From a beta proteobacterium AAP65 (GTDB lineage: Bacteria > Pseudomonadota > Gammaproteobacteria > Burkholderiales > Burkholderiaceae_C), in NCBI GenBank assembly GCA_001295865.1, contig LJHW01000007.1, positions 1 through 60,501 of the forward strand: 60,501 nucleotides of DNA, given 5' to 3'. The translations under genes and the position numbers were made by a program. The notes below the pieces were generated by a model. The model was not told where the DNA came from, did not search any database, and saw nothing but the letters and a program-made list of their open reading frames with translations. Shown here piece after piece: positions 47,584-57,389 of the stretch; the stretch's first letter is position 1, and each line of letters starts with the position of its first letter.

Positions 47584-48498
47584 ATGCAGTTTTCGGTGTA
47601 CCAGGTCAGCCGCAAGGGCGGCCGCGAGAAGAACGAAGACCGCATGGGCTACTGCTACACGCGGGATGCCGGGCTCTTCGCGCTGGCCGACGGCATGGGC
47701 GGCCACCCCGAAGGCGAGGTGGCCAGCCAGTTGGCGTTGCAGACCATGTCGGCGATGTTCCAGCGCGAGGCCAAGCCCAAGCTGGCCGACCCGCTGCGTT
47801 TCCTGCAAGAAGCCATCATCGCCGGCCACCACCAGCTGTTGCGCTACGCCACCGAGCGCGGTTTGATGGACACGCCGCGCACCACCATCGTGGCCTGCGT
47901 GCTGCAGGGCCGGCAGGCCTTCTGGGCGCACTGCGGTGATTCGCGCCTGTACCTCGTGCGCGGCGACAAGCTCGTGGCGCGCACGCGCGACCACAGCTAC
48001 TCCGAGCTGCAGGAAACGCTTTCGCACGTGGTGCCCATGGGCGACCGCGTCAACCGCAACGTGCTCTTCACCTGCCTGGGCAGCCCGGGCAAGCCGGTGG
48101 TGGATACCGCCGGCCCGCTGGTGGTGCACCCCGGCGACCGCGTGATGCTGTGCAGCGATGGCCTGTGGGGCAGCCTGCCCGACAACCAGATCACCGAGAT
48201 CCTGGCCAAGCACCAGATCGGCGATGCCGTGCCCGAGCTGGTGGAACGTGCGCTGCGTGTGGCCGGAGAGAAGAGCGACAACGTCACCGTGCTGGCCGTC
48301 GAATGGGAATCGGCCGAAGACATGGACAGCAAGGGCGCCATCAGCACGCTTTCGCTGGGCGACGAGGTGTTCGCCTCCACCATCCAGGCCAGCCTGGGCG
48401 CCGACGCGAACGCCGACGACCTGGACGAGGCGGAGATCGAGCGCAGCATTCGCGAGATCAACGAAGCTATCCAGCGGTCCTCAGCGCGCAAGCGCTGA
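47584..48498 (+). CDS. PP2C-family Ser/Thr phosphatase
   Basis: Partner of the preceding kinase. The 304-residue protein has PP2C motifs [50 protein letters not shown] and [16 protein letters not shown]-terminal extension of about 60 residues (DMDSKGAIS to the end) is acidic and ends in SSARKR. The last codons and the stop lie within the perfect palindrome at 48465-48514. ATG 47584 follows a GGAGG-like GCGGAGGCG site. Confidence 0.93.
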   Translation: MQFSVYQVSRKGGREKNEDRMGYCYTRDAGLFALADGMGGHPEGEVASQLALQTMSAMFQREAKPKLADPLRFLQEAIIAGHHQLLRYATERGLMDTPRTTIVACVLQGRQAFWAHCGDSRLYLVRGDKLVARTRDHSYSELQETLSHVVPMGDRVNRNVLFTCLGSPGKPVVDTAGPLVVHPGDRVMLCSDGLWGSLPDNQITEILAKHQIGDAVPELVERALRVAGEKSDNVTVLAVEWESAEDMDSKGAISTLSLGDEVFASTIQASLGADANADDLDEAEIERSIREINEAIQRSSARKR

Positions 48499-48514
48499 GG
48501 ACCGCTGGATAGCT
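48465..48514. repeat. Perfect 23-bp inverted repeat with GCAA tetraloop
   Basis: Arms 48465-48487 and 48492-48514 are exact reverse complements around GCAA (a GNRA-type tetraloop). The left arm encodes the last residues of the PP2C phosphatase and the stop codon is in the right arm. There is no T-run, so it is not a normal intrinsic terminator. It resembles a REP-type or other dispersed palindromic element inserted at the gene end. Confidence 0.85.
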
Positions 48515-48539
48515 GGCGCTGTCCGTTCGGCTCCCCCCG

Positions 48540-48558
48540 GCCCCCTCCGGGAGGGGGC
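48540..48558. other. G/C hairpin before rph
   Basis: A 7-bp stem (48540-48546 with 48552-48558) with a CCGG centre, 26 bases after the long palindrome. It lies in the 109-base gap between the phosphatase and rph and may be part of the same dispersed element or a weak terminator. No T-run follows. Confidence 0.45.
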
Positions 48559-48607
48559 TCCAGTCAGAAGGACGACAATCGCGCGCCCAGCACTTAGTCG
48601 ATCCTCC

Positions 48608-49336
48608 ATGAGCTTTTCCCGTTCTTCCGGCCGCGCGGCCGACGCGCTGCGCCCGGTGCGCATCCAGCGCCACTTCACCAAACACGCCGAAGGCTCGGTG
48701 CTGGTGTGTTTCGGCGACACCCAGGTGCTGTGCACCGCTTCGGTGGAAGAGAAGGTGCCGCCCTTCAAGCGCGGCAGTGGCGAGGGCTGGCTCACGGCCG
48801 AGTACGGCATGCTGCCGCGCGCCACGCACACGCGCAGCGACCGTGAAGCCGCCAAGGGCAAGCAGAGCGGCCGCACGCAGGAAATCCAGCGCCTGATCGG
48901 CCGCAGCCTGCGCAGCGTCTTCGATCTGCAAGCCCTGGGCGAGCGCACCATCAGCCTCGATTGCGACGTGCTGCAGGCCGATGGCGGTACGCGCACGGCG
49001 GCCATCACCGGCGCTTTTGTCGCCGCGCACGACGCGATCTCGGTGCTGCTGGCGCAAGGCAAGCTGGCCGCCAGCCCGATGCGCGATTTTGTTGCCGCGG
49101 TTTCGGTGGGCGTGGTGCAGGGCGTACCCCTGCTCGACCTGGAATACACCGAAGACTCGGCCTGCGACACCGACATGAACGTGGTGATGACGGGCAGCGG
49201 CGGTTTCGTGGAAGTGCAGGGCACGGCCGAAGGCGCGCCGTTCTCGCGCGCCGAGATGGACGAGCTGCTGGCGCTGGCCACCAAGGGCATCGCCGAGCTG
49301 AACGCGCTGCAGCGCCAGGCCCTTGGGGTGGCTTGA
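48608..49336 (+). CDS. rph: Ribonuclease PH
   Basis: Phosphate-dependent 3'-5' exoribonuclease that trims tRNA 3' ends. The 242-residue protein shows the full family pattern: [82 protein letters not shown] and [21 protein letters not shown], listed as separate motifs. ATG 48608. Its TGA overlaps the ATG of rdgB. Confidence 0.97.
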   Translation: MSFSRSSGRAADALRPVRIQRHFTKHAEGSVLVCFGDTQVLCTASVEEKVPPFKRGSGEGWLTAEYGMLPRATHTRSDREAAKGKQSGRTQEIQRLIGRSLRSVFDLQALGERTISLDCDVLQADGGTRTAAITGAFVAAHDAISVLLAQGKLAASPMRDFVAAVSVGVVQGVPLLDLEYTEDSACDTDMNVVMTGSGGFVEVQGTAEGAPFSRAEMDELLALATKGIAELNALQRQALGVA

Positions 49337-50013
49337 TGGCCGGCGCTGCTGGTGCACCCGGCACGGCCCCGCTGCGCCTGGTGCTGGCGTCCAACAACGC
49401 CAAGAAGCTGAAGGAGTTGCGCGCGCTGCTGCACGACCTGCCGCTGGCGCTGGTGGCCCAGGGTGAACTCGGCATCGCCGAAGCCGAAGAGCCGCACCTG
49501 ACCTTCATCGAAAACGCGCTCGCCAAGGCGCGGCACGCGGCCGCGGCCTGCGGCGGCGCGGCCATCGCCGACGACTCCGGCCTGTGCGTGGATGCGCTGG
49601 GCGGCGCGCCGGGCGTCGTCTCGTCGCACTACGCGGGCGAGCTGCCCGCCAGCGCGGCGGCCGACCGCGAGGCCCGCCGCGCGCTGCAGGATGCCGCCAA
49701 CAACACCCGCCTGCTGCAGGCGCTGCAGGGCCACCCCGAGCCAGCATCGCGGCGTGCGGCTTTCGTCAGCACGCTGGTGGCGGTGCGCCACGCGCAAGAC
49801 CCGCAGCCGCTGGTGGCGGTGGGGCGCTGGCCGGGGCAGATCCTGGCCGCGCCGCGCGGCGCTGAGGGTTTCGGCTACGACCCGCTGATGTTCATCCCCG
49901 AACTCGGGCACACCGTGGCCGAACTGCCGGCTGAGGTGAAAAACGTGCACAGCCACCGCGCCCGCGCCGTGGCGCAGCTGCGCACGCTGCTGCAAGAGGC
50001 CTGGGGGCTGTGA
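49336..50013 (+). CDS. rdgB: XTP/dITP pyrophosphatase RdgB (HAM1 family)
   Basis: Removes non-canonical purine nucleotides such as dITP and XTP from the pool. The 225-residue protein has LVLASNNAKKLKEL, TFIENALAKARHAA, AIADDSGLCVDALGGAPGV and GAEGFGYDPLMFIPELG, the substrate-binding motifs. ATG 49336 overlaps the rph stop (TGATG-type), and its own stop overlaps the GTG start of hemW, so rph-rdgB-hemW is one coupled operon. Confidence 0.96.
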   Translation: MAGAAGAPGTAPLRLVLASNNAKKLKELRALLHDLPLALVAQGELGIAEAEEPHLTFIENALAKARHAAAACGGAAIADDSGLCVDALGGAPGVVSSHYAGELPASAAADREARRALQDAANNTRLLQALQGHPEPASRRAAFVSTLVAVRHAQDPQPLVAVGRWPGQILAAPRGAEGFGYDPLMFIPELGHTVAELPAEVKNVHSHRARAVAQLRTLLQEAWGL

Positions 50014-51317
50014 TTCCCATCGCGCCGCAGGTGGAAGGTCCCGGTGTCGCCCCGCGCGACATGCAGCATTACCTGCGCCCCGGCACGCTGAGCTTGGGCG
50101 CGCTGCCGCCGCTGGCGCTCTACGTGCACCTGCCCTGGTGCCTGAAGAAGTGCCCTTACTGCGACTTCAACAGCCACGAGCTGCAACGCAGCGCCAGCGG
50201 CGCCGCGGTGCTGGACGACGCGCTGCAGCAGCGTTACATCGACGCCCTGATGGCCGACCTGGAAGGCGCGCTGCCGCTGGTATGGGGCCGACGCGTGCAC
50301 AGCGTCTTCATCGGCGGCGGTACGCCCAGCCTCTTTACGCCCGAACGCATCGACACGCTGATCGCCGGCCTGCGCGCGCGCCTGCCGCTGGAAGCCGGTG
50401 CCGAGATCACGCTGGAGGCCAACCCCGGCACCTTCGAGCGCGAGCGTTTCCGCGCCTACCGCGCCGCCGGCGTGACGCGCCTGTCCATCGGCGTGCAGAG
50501 CTTCGACGACACCGCGCTGCAGCGCATCGGGCGTGTGCACGACGCCGCGATGGCCCGCGCCGCGGTGGAGGAAGCGCGCGAGGCCTTCGAGACCTTCAAC
50601 CTCGACCTGATGTACGCGCTGCCCGGGCAGACGCTGGCGCAGCTGGCGCAAGAGCTCGACACCGCGCTCGGCTACGCGCCGCCGCACCTGAGCATCTACC
50701 ACCTGACGGTGGAGCCGAACACCGCCTTCGCGAACCGCCCGCCGGAGCACCTGCCCGACGACGATCTCGCCAGCGACATGCTCGACCTCATCACCGAGCG
50801 CACCGCGGCCGTGGGCCTGGAGCGCTACGAGGTCAGCGCCTTTGCGAAGAACGGCCACCGTTGCTCGCACAACCTGAACTACTGGCAGTTCGGTGATTAC
50901 CTGGGCATCGGCGCCGGGGCGCACGGCAAGCTGAGTTTTCCGCACCGCGTGCTGCGCCAGGTGCGCTGGCGCGAGCCGCAGCTGTACATGCAGCACGCGC
51001 TCGCCGGCCGTGCCGTGAGCAACGAACACGAGGTGGCGCGGCGCGACCTGCCCTTCGAGTTCATGATGAACGCGCTGCGTCTGCGTGAAGGCTTCGAGCT
51101 CGCGCGCTACACCGAGCGCACCGGGCTGCCGCTGTCCAGCATCGCCACCGCGCTGCAGCAGGCGCAGGCGCGTGGGCTGCTGGAGCCTGTGCCCACCGCC
51201 CCGGCGCCCGCCGGCGCGCCGGCCCTGGCCGCCGCGCTGCGGCCCACGGCGCGCGGCTTCGATTTCCTCTCTGACCTGCAGGCGCTCTTCCTCGCCGAGC
51301 CGGCACGCGGAGGCTGA
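50010..51317 (+). CDS. hemW: Radical SAM haem chaperone HemW
   Basis: Radical-SAM protein related to coproporphyrinogen oxidase HemN but acting as a haem chaperone. The 435-residue protein has the cluster motif C44-x3-C48-x2-C51 in HLPWCLKKCPYCDFNS, SVFIGGGTPSLF, RLSIGVQSFDD, NLDLMYALPGQT and LNYWQFGDYLGIGAGAH. GTG 50010 overlaps the rdgB stop. The lack of the extra N-terminal Cys context of HemN supports HemW. Confidence 0.93.
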   Translation: MIPIAPQVEGPGVAPRDMQHYLRPGTLSLGALPPLALYVHLPWCLKKCPYCDFNSHELQRSASGAAVLDDALQQRYIDALMADLEGALPLVWGRRVHSVFIGGGTPSLFTPERIDTLIAGLRARLPLEAGAEITLEANPGTFERERFRAYRAAGVTRLSIGVQSFDDTALQRIGRVHDAAMARAAVEEAREAFETFNLDLMYALPGQTLAQLAQELDTALGYAPPHLSIYHLTVEPNTAFANRPPEHLPDDDLASDMLDLITERTAAVGLERYEVSAFAKNGHRCSHNLNYWQFGDYLGIGAGAHGKLSFPHRVLRQVRWREPQLYMQHALAGRAVSNEHEVARRDLPFEFMMNALRLREGFELARYTERTGLPLSSIATALQQAQARGLLEPVPTAPAPAGAPALAAALRPTARGFDFLSDLQALFLAEPARGG

Positions 51318-51443
51318 TCCCGAACTCGCGGGTGCGCAGCCGGCGCTGCGCTGCATACACTCCGGCGGTCATTTGTCACACCCTGCGCGGCCCGCGGCCG
51401 CCAGGGGCCGCAACCCCCACCTGCGACCGCCGTCGCCGCATCC

Positions 51444-53618
51444 ATGAGCTCCAACGCTTCCCACCGCTGGCAGTTTTTCCGCCGTGGCGGTTTCGACCAG
51501 GTCGAGCTGAAAACCGCCGAAGACCTGCGGCAACTGCACACGCTCGACCCCAAGCTGTGGACGGCGCTGGCCTGCCCCACGCAAGGGCTGGAGTTCGACG
51601 CCACCACGCTCCGGCTGATCGACAGCAATGGCGACGGCAACATCCGCGTGCCCGAGATCCTGGCTGCCGTGCAGTTCGCCTGCCAGCGCCTGCTCGACCC
51701 GGGCGTGCTCTTCGGCGGCGGGCCGTTGCAACTGGCCTCGCTGCGCGCCGATGACGACGAGGGCCGCCAACTGCTGGCCGCCGCCCACCACGTGCTGGAA
51801 CGCCTGGGCCAGCGTGAAGCCGCAGCGCTGACGGCGGCCGACTTCGCCGACATGACGCGCCTGTTCGCCGCCGACCAGCCCAACGGCGACGGTGTCGTGC
51901 CGGCAGCGCTGGCCCAGGTGCATGGCGGCGAAGCGAGTGGCCCGCTGCTGGCCAGCCTGGTGGCCGACATCGTGGCCACGCAAGGCGCGGTGGCCGACCG
52001 CAGCGGTGAACCCGGTGTCAACGCCGAGACCACGGCCGCCTTCTTCGCGCAGGCCGCGGCGGTGCTGGCCTGGCACCAGCAGGCACAAGACGCTGCAGAA
52101 GCCGTGATGCCGCTGGGCGATGCGACCGCGGCTGCCGCCGATGCCGTGGCCGCCGTGCAGGCCAAGGTGGACGACTTCTTCACCCGCTGCCGCCTGGCCG
52201 CCTACGACGCGCGTGCCGCCGAGCCGCTCAACCCCGCGGCCACGGCTTACGGCGCGCTGGCCGGCACCACGCTGGGCGCGGGCGATGCCGCCGTGGCCGC
52301 GTTGCCGCTGGCCACCGTGGCCGCCGGTGCCGCCTTGCCCTTGCTCGAAGGCTTGAACCCGGCCTGGGCCGCGGCCATCGCCGCCTTGCGCAGCACCGCC
52401 GTCGTGCCGCTGCTGGGCGAACGCGCGGAGCTCAGCGCCGACGACTGGGCCGCGCTCACCACGCGCCTGGCCGCCCACCAGGCCTGGCGCGCCGCGCGCC
52501 CGGCCGGCGCCGTGGCCACGCTGGAGCGTGCGCGGCTGCAGGCGCTGGCCGGCGGCGACGCCCAGACCCAGCTGCTGGCCGTGGTGGCGGCTGACGCCGC
52601 CTCGGACACCTCGGCCACCACCATCGACAGCCTGCAGCGCCTGACGCACCTGCACCGCGACCTGGTGACGCTGCTGCGCAACTTCGTCAGCCTGGCCGAC
52701 TTTTACGACCCGCAGCAGCTCGCCGTCTTCCAGGCCGGCACGCTCTACCTCGACCAGCGCAGCTGTGTGTTGGTGCTGCGCGTGGCCGATGCCGGTGCGC
52801 ACGCGAAGATGGCGCCGTTTTCGGGCTGTTACCTCGTCTATTGCCAGTGCGAACGGGCCGGTGAAGCGCCCATCACCATCGCGGCCGCGCTCACCGGCGG
52901 CAGCGTCGACGAGTTGATGGTGCCCGGCCGCCACGGCGTGTTCTACGACCGCGAGGGCCGCGACTGGGCGGCCACCGTCACCAAGGTGGTCGACCAGCCG
53001 GTCAGCGTGCGCCAGGCCTTTTTTGCGCCTTACCGCCGCGCCGGGCAGTTCATCGAGAACCAGATCCGCAACTTCGCCTCCGCGCGTGAGAAGGCGGCCG
53101 ATGCCGGCCTGCAGGGCGGCATTGCCGCCACCGGGCAGGCGGCTGCGGCACCAGCCCCGGCCGCGCCGGCGGCCCCCACGCCGCCCTTCGATATCGCCCG
53201 GTTTGCCGGCATCTTCGCGGCCCTGGGCCTGGCGGTGGGGGCCATCGGCACGGCGCTGACGGCGGCGCTCTCGGGCCTGTTCACGCTGGCCTGGTGGCAG
53301 CTGCCGCTGGTGCTGGCGGGCGTGTTGCTGGCGATTTCGGGCCCGTCGATGCTGCTGGCGGTGCTGACGCTGCGCCGGCGCAACCTGGGCCCCTTGCTCG
53401 ACGCCAACGGCTGGGCGGTGAACGCGCGGGCGCGCATCAACATCCCGTTTGGCAGCTCGCTCACGGCGCTGGCCGAACTGCCGGCCGGCGCCAGCCGCTC
53501 GACGGTGGACCCGTTTGCCGAAGCCCCCAGCCGCTGGCCGCTGGTGCTGGGCCTGGCGGCCGTGGCTGCAGCGGTGTGGGGCGCCTGGCGCGCTGGCTGG
53601 CTGGCCGGCCTGGTCTAG
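51444..53618 (+). CDS. Large unknown protein with an EF-hand loop and C-terminal membrane segments
   Basis: A 724-residue protein I do not recognise by name. Near the N-terminus it has a perfect EF-hand loop, D60-S-N-G-D-G-N-I-R-V-P-E71, in a context TLRLIDSNGDGNIRVPEIL; a second, degenerate DQPNGDGVV follows near residue 148. The middle is very Ala-rich and helical. Conserved-looking stretches occur near 400-530 (LVTLLRNFVSLADFYDP, LYLDQRSCVLVLRV, FSGCYLVYCQC, RHGVFYDREGRDWAATV). The C-terminus has two or three membrane helices (about 585-612, 618-642 and 700-718). There is no signal peptide, so the bulk is probably cytoplasmic and calcium-responsive. ATG 51444. It converges with cheB. Confidence 0.8.
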   Translation: MSSNASHRWQFFRRGGFDQVELKTAEDLRQLHTLDPKLWTALACPTQGLEFDATTLRLIDSNGDGNIRVPEILAAVQFACQRLLDPGVLFGGGPLQLASLRADDDEGRQLLAAAHHVLERLGQREAAALTAADFADMTRLFAADQPNGDGVVPAALAQVHGGEASGPLLASLVADIVATQGAVADRSGEPGVNAETTAAFFAQAAAVLAWHQQAQDAAEAVMPLGDATAAAADAVAAVQAKVDDFFTRCRLAAYDARAAEPLNPAATAYGALAGTTLGAGDAAVAALPLATVAAGAALPLLEGLNPAWAAAIAALRSTAVVPLLGERAELSADDWAALTTRLAAHQAWRAARPAGAVATLERARLQALAGGDAQTQLLAVVAADAASDTSATTIDSLQRLTHLHRDLVTLLRNFVSLADFYDPQQLAVFQAGTLYLDQRSCVLVLRVADAGAHAKMAPFSGCYLVYCQCERAGEAPITIAAALTGGSVDELMVPGRHGVFYDREGRDWAATVTKVVDQPVSVRQAFFAPYRRAGQFIENQIRNFASAREKAADAGLQGGIAATGQAAAAPAPAAPAAPTPPFDIARFAGIFAALGLAVGAIGTALTAALSGLFTLAWWQLPLVLAGVLLAISGPSMLLAVLTLRRRNLGPLLDANGWAVNARARINIPFGSSLTALAELPAGASRSTVDPFAEAPSRWPLVLGLAAVAAAVWGAWRAGWLAGLV

Positions 53619-53643
53619 GCGCAGCCGGGGATGGGGCGCTGGA

Positions 53644-54729
53644 TCAGACGCGGGTGGCCACACCCGCGTGCTGGCGCAGCCACTCCACCAGCTTGGGTGC
53701 GATCTGCGTCAGCGGCAGCACTTCGCTGGCCGCGCCCTGGTTGATGGCCTCGCGCGGCATGCCGAAGACGACGCAGCTCTGCTCGTCCTGCACCAGGTTG
53801 TGGCTGCCCGCATCGCGCATGGTGCGCATGGCGCGGGCGCCGTCGCCACCCATGCCGGTGAGCATCACGCCCAGGGCGTTGCGGCCCACCACGCGGGCAG
53901 CACTGTCGAAGAGCACTTCCACGCTGGGCTTGTGGCGGTTGACGGGTTCACCGTCCTGCACACGGGCGATGTAGTTCGCGCCCGAGCGCTCCACGCTGAG
54001 GTGGAAGCCGCCCGGCGCGATGTAGGCATGACCGGGCAGCACACGCTCACCGTCTTGCGCTTCGGCCACGCGGATGCGGCACAGGCTGTTCAGCCGCGCC
54101 GCATAGCTCTTGGTGAAGCCTGGCGGCATGTGCTGCGTGATCATCACCGCCGGGCAGTCGGCCGGCAGGTTCACCAGCACCTCGCGCGTGGCTTCGGTGC
54201 CGCCGGTGGAGGCGCCGATGAAGATGATCTTCTCGGTGCTCAGCCGGCCCAGCGAGGCCATGGTCACGGGCTTGGCCGGCGGTGCACCCGGCGCTGTGGC
54301 CGCGGGGGCTGCGAGGCGGTGCACACGCGCCTTGGCGGCGGTGCGGATCTTCTCGGTGATGTCGGCGCCCAGCTGCCGCAGGCCGTCGGCCACACCGATC
54401 TTGGGTTTGGCCACGAAGTCGACCGCGCCGAGCTCCAGCGCCTTCAGCGTGACATCGGCGCCGCGCTCGGTCAGCGTGCTCACCATCACCACGGGCATGG
54501 GGCGCAGGCGCATCAGGCGGCTCAAGAAGTCGATGCCGTCCATGCGCGGCATCTCGACATCGAGCGTGATGACGTCGGGGTTGAGGTTGCGGATCATCTC
54601 GCGCGCCACCAAGGGGTCGGCGGCGGCGCCGATGCAGGTCATGTCGGGCTGGCGGTCGATGATCTCGGCCAGCAGGCCGCGGACGAGGGCCGAGTCGTCG
54701 ACGACCACGACGCGGGTCTTGGTGCTCAT
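53644..54729 (-). CDS. cheB: Chemotaxis protein-glutamate methylesterase/glutamine deamidase CheB
   Basis: Response-regulator enzyme that demethylates and deamidates chemoreceptors. The 361-residue protein has a receiver domain (about 1-125; [11 protein letters not shown], phospho-acceptor Asp57 in [11 protein letters not shown], Lys in DFVAKPK), a linker, and the methylesterase domain with the catalytic Ser in [10 protein letters not shown], His in [10 protein letters not shown] and Asp in [13 protein letters not shown] 54729 has a GGAG site; an in-frame upstream extension is non-coding. cheD lies 32 bases upstream. Confidence 0.96.
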   Translation of the reverse strand: MSTKTRVVVVDDSALVRGLLAEIIDRQPDMTCIGAAADPLVAREMIRNLNPDVITLDVEMPRMDGIDFLSRLMRLRPMPVVMVSTLTERGADVTLKALELGAVDFVAKPKIGVADGLRQLGADITEKIRTAAKARVHRLAAPAATAPGAPPAKPVTMASLGRLSTEKIIFIGASTGGTEATREVLVNLPADCPAVMITQHMPPGFTKSYAARLNSLCRIRVAEAQDGERVLPGHAYIAPGGFHLSVERSGANYIARVQDGEPVNRHKPSVEVLFDSAARVVGRNALGVMLTGMGGDGARAMRTMRDAGSHNLVQDEQSCVVFGMPREAINQGAASEVLPLTQIAPKLVEWLRQHAGVATRV

Positions 54730-54761
54730 GCGGAGGTCTCCCTGTTCTTGTTGCGGGGGCG

Positions 54762-55442
54762 TCAGAAGAGGTCGACGCTGCCGCCGGTGCTGACGGCGGG
54801 CGCGGCCTTGGTGGCGGCGGCGCGTTCTTGCGCCAGCAGGGCCTCGGTGTTGGCCGAGGCCAGGCGCTTGACCATGGCCTTGCCGCTGGCCGGCAGGAAA
54901 CACACCTTGCGCGGGTAAATGTCCAGCACGTCCTTGCTCACGACGGTGATGCGCTCGGTGCGCAGGTAGTCGAGCACGAAGGCGGTGTTGCGCTCGCCCA
55001 CGTTGATGGTGTTCATGCCGCTGATCACGGCGCCACCACCGAAGACCTTGGCTTCCATGGTGCTGCGCGTGGCGCCGCGCTTGACCATCTCGCCGATCAG
55101 CAGGTCCATCGCGAAGCTGCCGTAGCGGCCGCTGTCGGCGCCGCCGCTCTGGCCAGTGTCGGGCAGCAGGAAGTGGTTCATGCCGCCGACTCGTTTTTCA
55201 CGGTCCCACAGGCAGGCGGCGATGCACGAGCCCAGGGTCGTCATCACCAGCAGGTCTTCGTCGGCGACAAAAAACTCGCCGGGCAGCACCTTCACCGCTT
55301 CGTTCTTGAAGTGGGCGTCATAGAAAAAAAACGAGGCCTCGCCCGACTTGCGCGGTGCGGCCTTCAGGCGGTCCAGCCGGCTCGCGGCTGGGCGCCCAGG
55401 CAGAGCGGCGGACGAGGGAGCGGCATAAGAGGTGAAGGCCAT
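54762..55442 (-). CDS. cheD: Chemoreceptor glutamine deamidase CheD
   Basis: Deamidates glutamines of chemoreceptors. The 226-residue protein has the catalytic Cys in [13 protein letters not shown] and His in GGMNHFLLP, plus [20 protein letters not shown] and the C-terminal [17 protein letters not shown]. It has an N-terminal extension of about 30 residues. ATG 55442. It lies between cheR and cheB on the minus strand, a typical che gene order. Confidence 0.95.
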   Translation of the reverse strand: MAFTSYAAPSSAALPGRPAASRLDRLKAAPRKSGEASFFFYDAHFKNEAVKVLPGEFFVADEDLLVMTTLGSCIAACLWDREKRVGGMNHFLLPDTGQSGGADSGRYGSFAMDLLIGEMVKRGATRSTMEAKVFGGGAVISGMNTINVGERNTAFVLDYLRTERITVVSKDVLDIYPRKVCFLPASGKAMVKRLASANTEALLAQERAAATKAAPAVSTGGSVDLF

Positions 55443-55509
55443 GATTTGTGATATCGGCTCGCGGCGGCTTGCGCTTGAGGGCTGGCGTGTCCGGGCGCGT
55501 CCGCGCCGC

Positions 55510-56364
55510 TCAGACGCGTTCGTAGATGGTCTTGCCGCGCAGGCGGAAAAGATCGCGCGAATCGGTGAAGTTCTCCGAGTGGCCCACGTAGAGCAGCGCG
55601 CCGGGCTTCATCTGCGCGTGCATGCGCTCGAGCACCTTGCGCTGGGTCGGGTTGTCGAAATAGATCATCACGTTGCGGCAGAACACGATGTCGAAGGGCT
55701 CGCCCAGGGCCGACCAGCTGGCGCTCATCAGGTTGAAGGCGCGGAACTCGATCAGCCGGGCGAGCTCGGGCTTGATGCGGATGTGCCCGGCATTGGCCCC
55801 CGTGCCGCGCATGAAGTGCTTGCGCAGACGCTCGGGGCTCAGGCCGCGGGCGTCGGCGCTGTAGACGCCGCGCTGTGCCGTGGCCAGCACCTTGGTGTCG
55901 ATGTCGCTGCACACCAGCTTCACCTGGGCCGAGCTGCCCAGCGTCTCCACCACCGTCATGGCCAGCGAGTAGGGCTCCTCGCCGGTGGAAGCGGCGTTGC
56001 ACCAGATGCGCAGCGGCCGCGCCGCGCGGGCGCGCAGGTCTTCCACCAGGGCATGGAAGTGATGGTCTTCACGGAAAAAGGCCGTGAGGTTGGTGGTCAG
56101 GCAGTTCACGAACTCCTGCCACTCGCTCTCGGCCTCGGGGCCGGTGGCGCGTTCCAGCCATTGCAGGTATTCACCGAAGCCGCCGTGGCGGGTCTCGCGC
56201 AGGCGGCGCGAGAGGCGGCTGTACACCATGGCTTGTTTGCCGGCGTGCAGGCTGATGCCGGCGCGCTGGTAGATGAGCTGGCGCACCCGCTCGAAGTCGG
56301 CAGGCGTCAGCGTGAACTCCTGGTCGGAGACCGGTGACACCGGGGGCATGACGGCAGCGGGCAT
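55510..56364 (-). CDS. cheR: Chemotaxis protein methyltransferase CheR
   Basis: SAM-dependent methyltransferase that methylates chemoreceptor glutamates. The 284-residue protein has the helical N-domain (FERVRQLIYQRAGISLHAGKQAMVYSRLSRRLR in part), the TNLTAFFREDHHF motif, the SAM-binding IWCNAASTGEEPYSLAM, and NVMIYFDNPTQRKVL and GHSENF. ATG 56364 is used; a TTG two codons earlier and ATG 56349 are alternatives, none with a clear ribosome-binding site. The upstream 197-base gap is shared with the divergent GGDEF gene. Confidence 0.95.
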   Translation of the reverse strand: MPAAVMPPVSPVSDQEFTLTPADFERVRQLIYQRAGISLHAGKQAMVYSRLSRRLRETRHGGFGEYLQWLERATGPEAESEWQEFVNCLTTNLTAFFREDHHFHALVEDLRARAARPLRIWCNAASTGEEPYSLAMTVVETLGSSAQVKLVCSDIDTKVLATAQRGVYSADARGLSPERLRKHFMRGTGANAGHIRIKPELARLIEFRAFNLMSASWSALGEPFDIVFCRNVMIYFDNPTQRKVLERMHAQMKPGALLYVGHSENFTDSRDLFRLRGKTIYERV

Positions 56365-56561
56365 GGGCAACTCGGGTGGATGTTCGGCGCCAAGCGCGTC
56401 GCGATGGGTTCGCCCGCGTCGGGGTGCACGAAGTTCGTGTTTTCAGTGTGGTCTGCACTTCCCGCAGCGGTAGCGAAGAAATGCGGCCGGTGAGCTGCTT
56501 ATTTCGACGCTTCCTGGCGCTTCTGAAGGGCGGGCTTGCAGGTGCTGCGCTGCTAGACTGA

Positions 56562-57389
56562 TTGCAACGCGGTCCGACCCGTCTGCCGACGGCGCCACCG
56601 GTCTTGCGCCTGCCCTCACTCCACGCCTGCCACCGCCCCCTTTTGGACGCTTTGCCGCCACCGCTGTCCCCTGCTCCGGCCGCTGCCGCCGTGCCCGAGC
56701 CGGCCCTGCGCCTGGACAGCGCGCTGCAACTGCTGGCGCACTCGGGCGTGGCCTTGCCCGAGGGCGAGCCCGGCAGCACGCCCTGGCTGCAGGGCCTGGT
56801 CGACGCGCTGGTGGAAATCTCCAGCCGCGACGCCCTCACCGGCCTGGCCAACCGCCGGGCTTTCGAGTTGGCGCTTTCGCGCGAGATCGACCGCGTGGCG
56901 CGCAGCGGTGAACCCGCGCTGCTGCTGACGCTGGACATCGACCACTTCAAGCGCGTCAACGACACCTGGGGCCATGGCGCCGGCGACCAGGTGCTGCGCG
57001 CCGTGGCCGCCGCGCTGGTGGACAGCGTGCGCCCCATGGACCTGGTGGCGCGCATCGGCGGCGAAGAGTTCGCCATCATCCTGCCGAACTGCGCCAGCGC
57101 CTTTGGCGAAACCGTGGCCGAACGGGTGCGCCGCCGTGTCGAGCGCATGCCGGTGGCGGTGGCGCCGGGGCAGCAGATCAGCTGCACCGTCAGCATCGGT
57201 GGCGCCTTCGCGCCGCAGTGGGTGCGTTCCACCGCCGCGCTGTGGGTGGAGCGCGCCGACCAGCAGCTCTACCTCTCCAAGGCCCAGGGCCGCAACCTCG
57301 TGCGGCTGGAGCCCACGGCCGTTTCGGTGGTCAGCAACGAAGAGCGCCGCCTGCTCTTCGAGACCTTCCAGTTCCAGGACCACGAATGA
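56562..57389 (+). CDS. GGDEF-domain diguanylate cyclase
   Basis: Makes the second messenger cyclic di-GMP. The GGDEF domain occupies about residues 90-255 with SRDALTGLANRRAFE, LDIDHFKRVNDTWGHGAGDQVL and an active-site GGEEF (about 166-170). RPMD lies exactly five residues before GGEEF, matching the inhibitory I-site, so product inhibition is likely. The N-terminal 60 residues are Pro/Ala-rich with no recognisable sensor. There is no ATG before the domain: TTG 56562 is the longest start, with TTG 56643 and GTG 56691 as alternatives. A TAGACT box at 56553-56558 could be a -10 element and would favour a later start. Its stop overlaps the ATG of the FlhG-like gene. Confidence 0.88.
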   Translation: MQRGPTRLPTAPPVLRLPSLHACHRPLLDALPPPLSPAPAAAAVPEPALRLDSALQLLAHSGVALPEGEPGSTPWLQGLVDALVEISSRDALTGLANRRAFELALSREIDRVARSGEPALLLTLDIDHFKRVNDTWGHGAGDQVLRAVAAALVDSVRPMDLVARIGGEEFAIILPNCASAFGETVAERVRRRVERMPVAVAPGQQISCTVSIGGAFAPQWVRSTAALWVERADQQLYLSKAQGRNLVRLEPTAVSVVSNEERRLLFETFQFQDHE

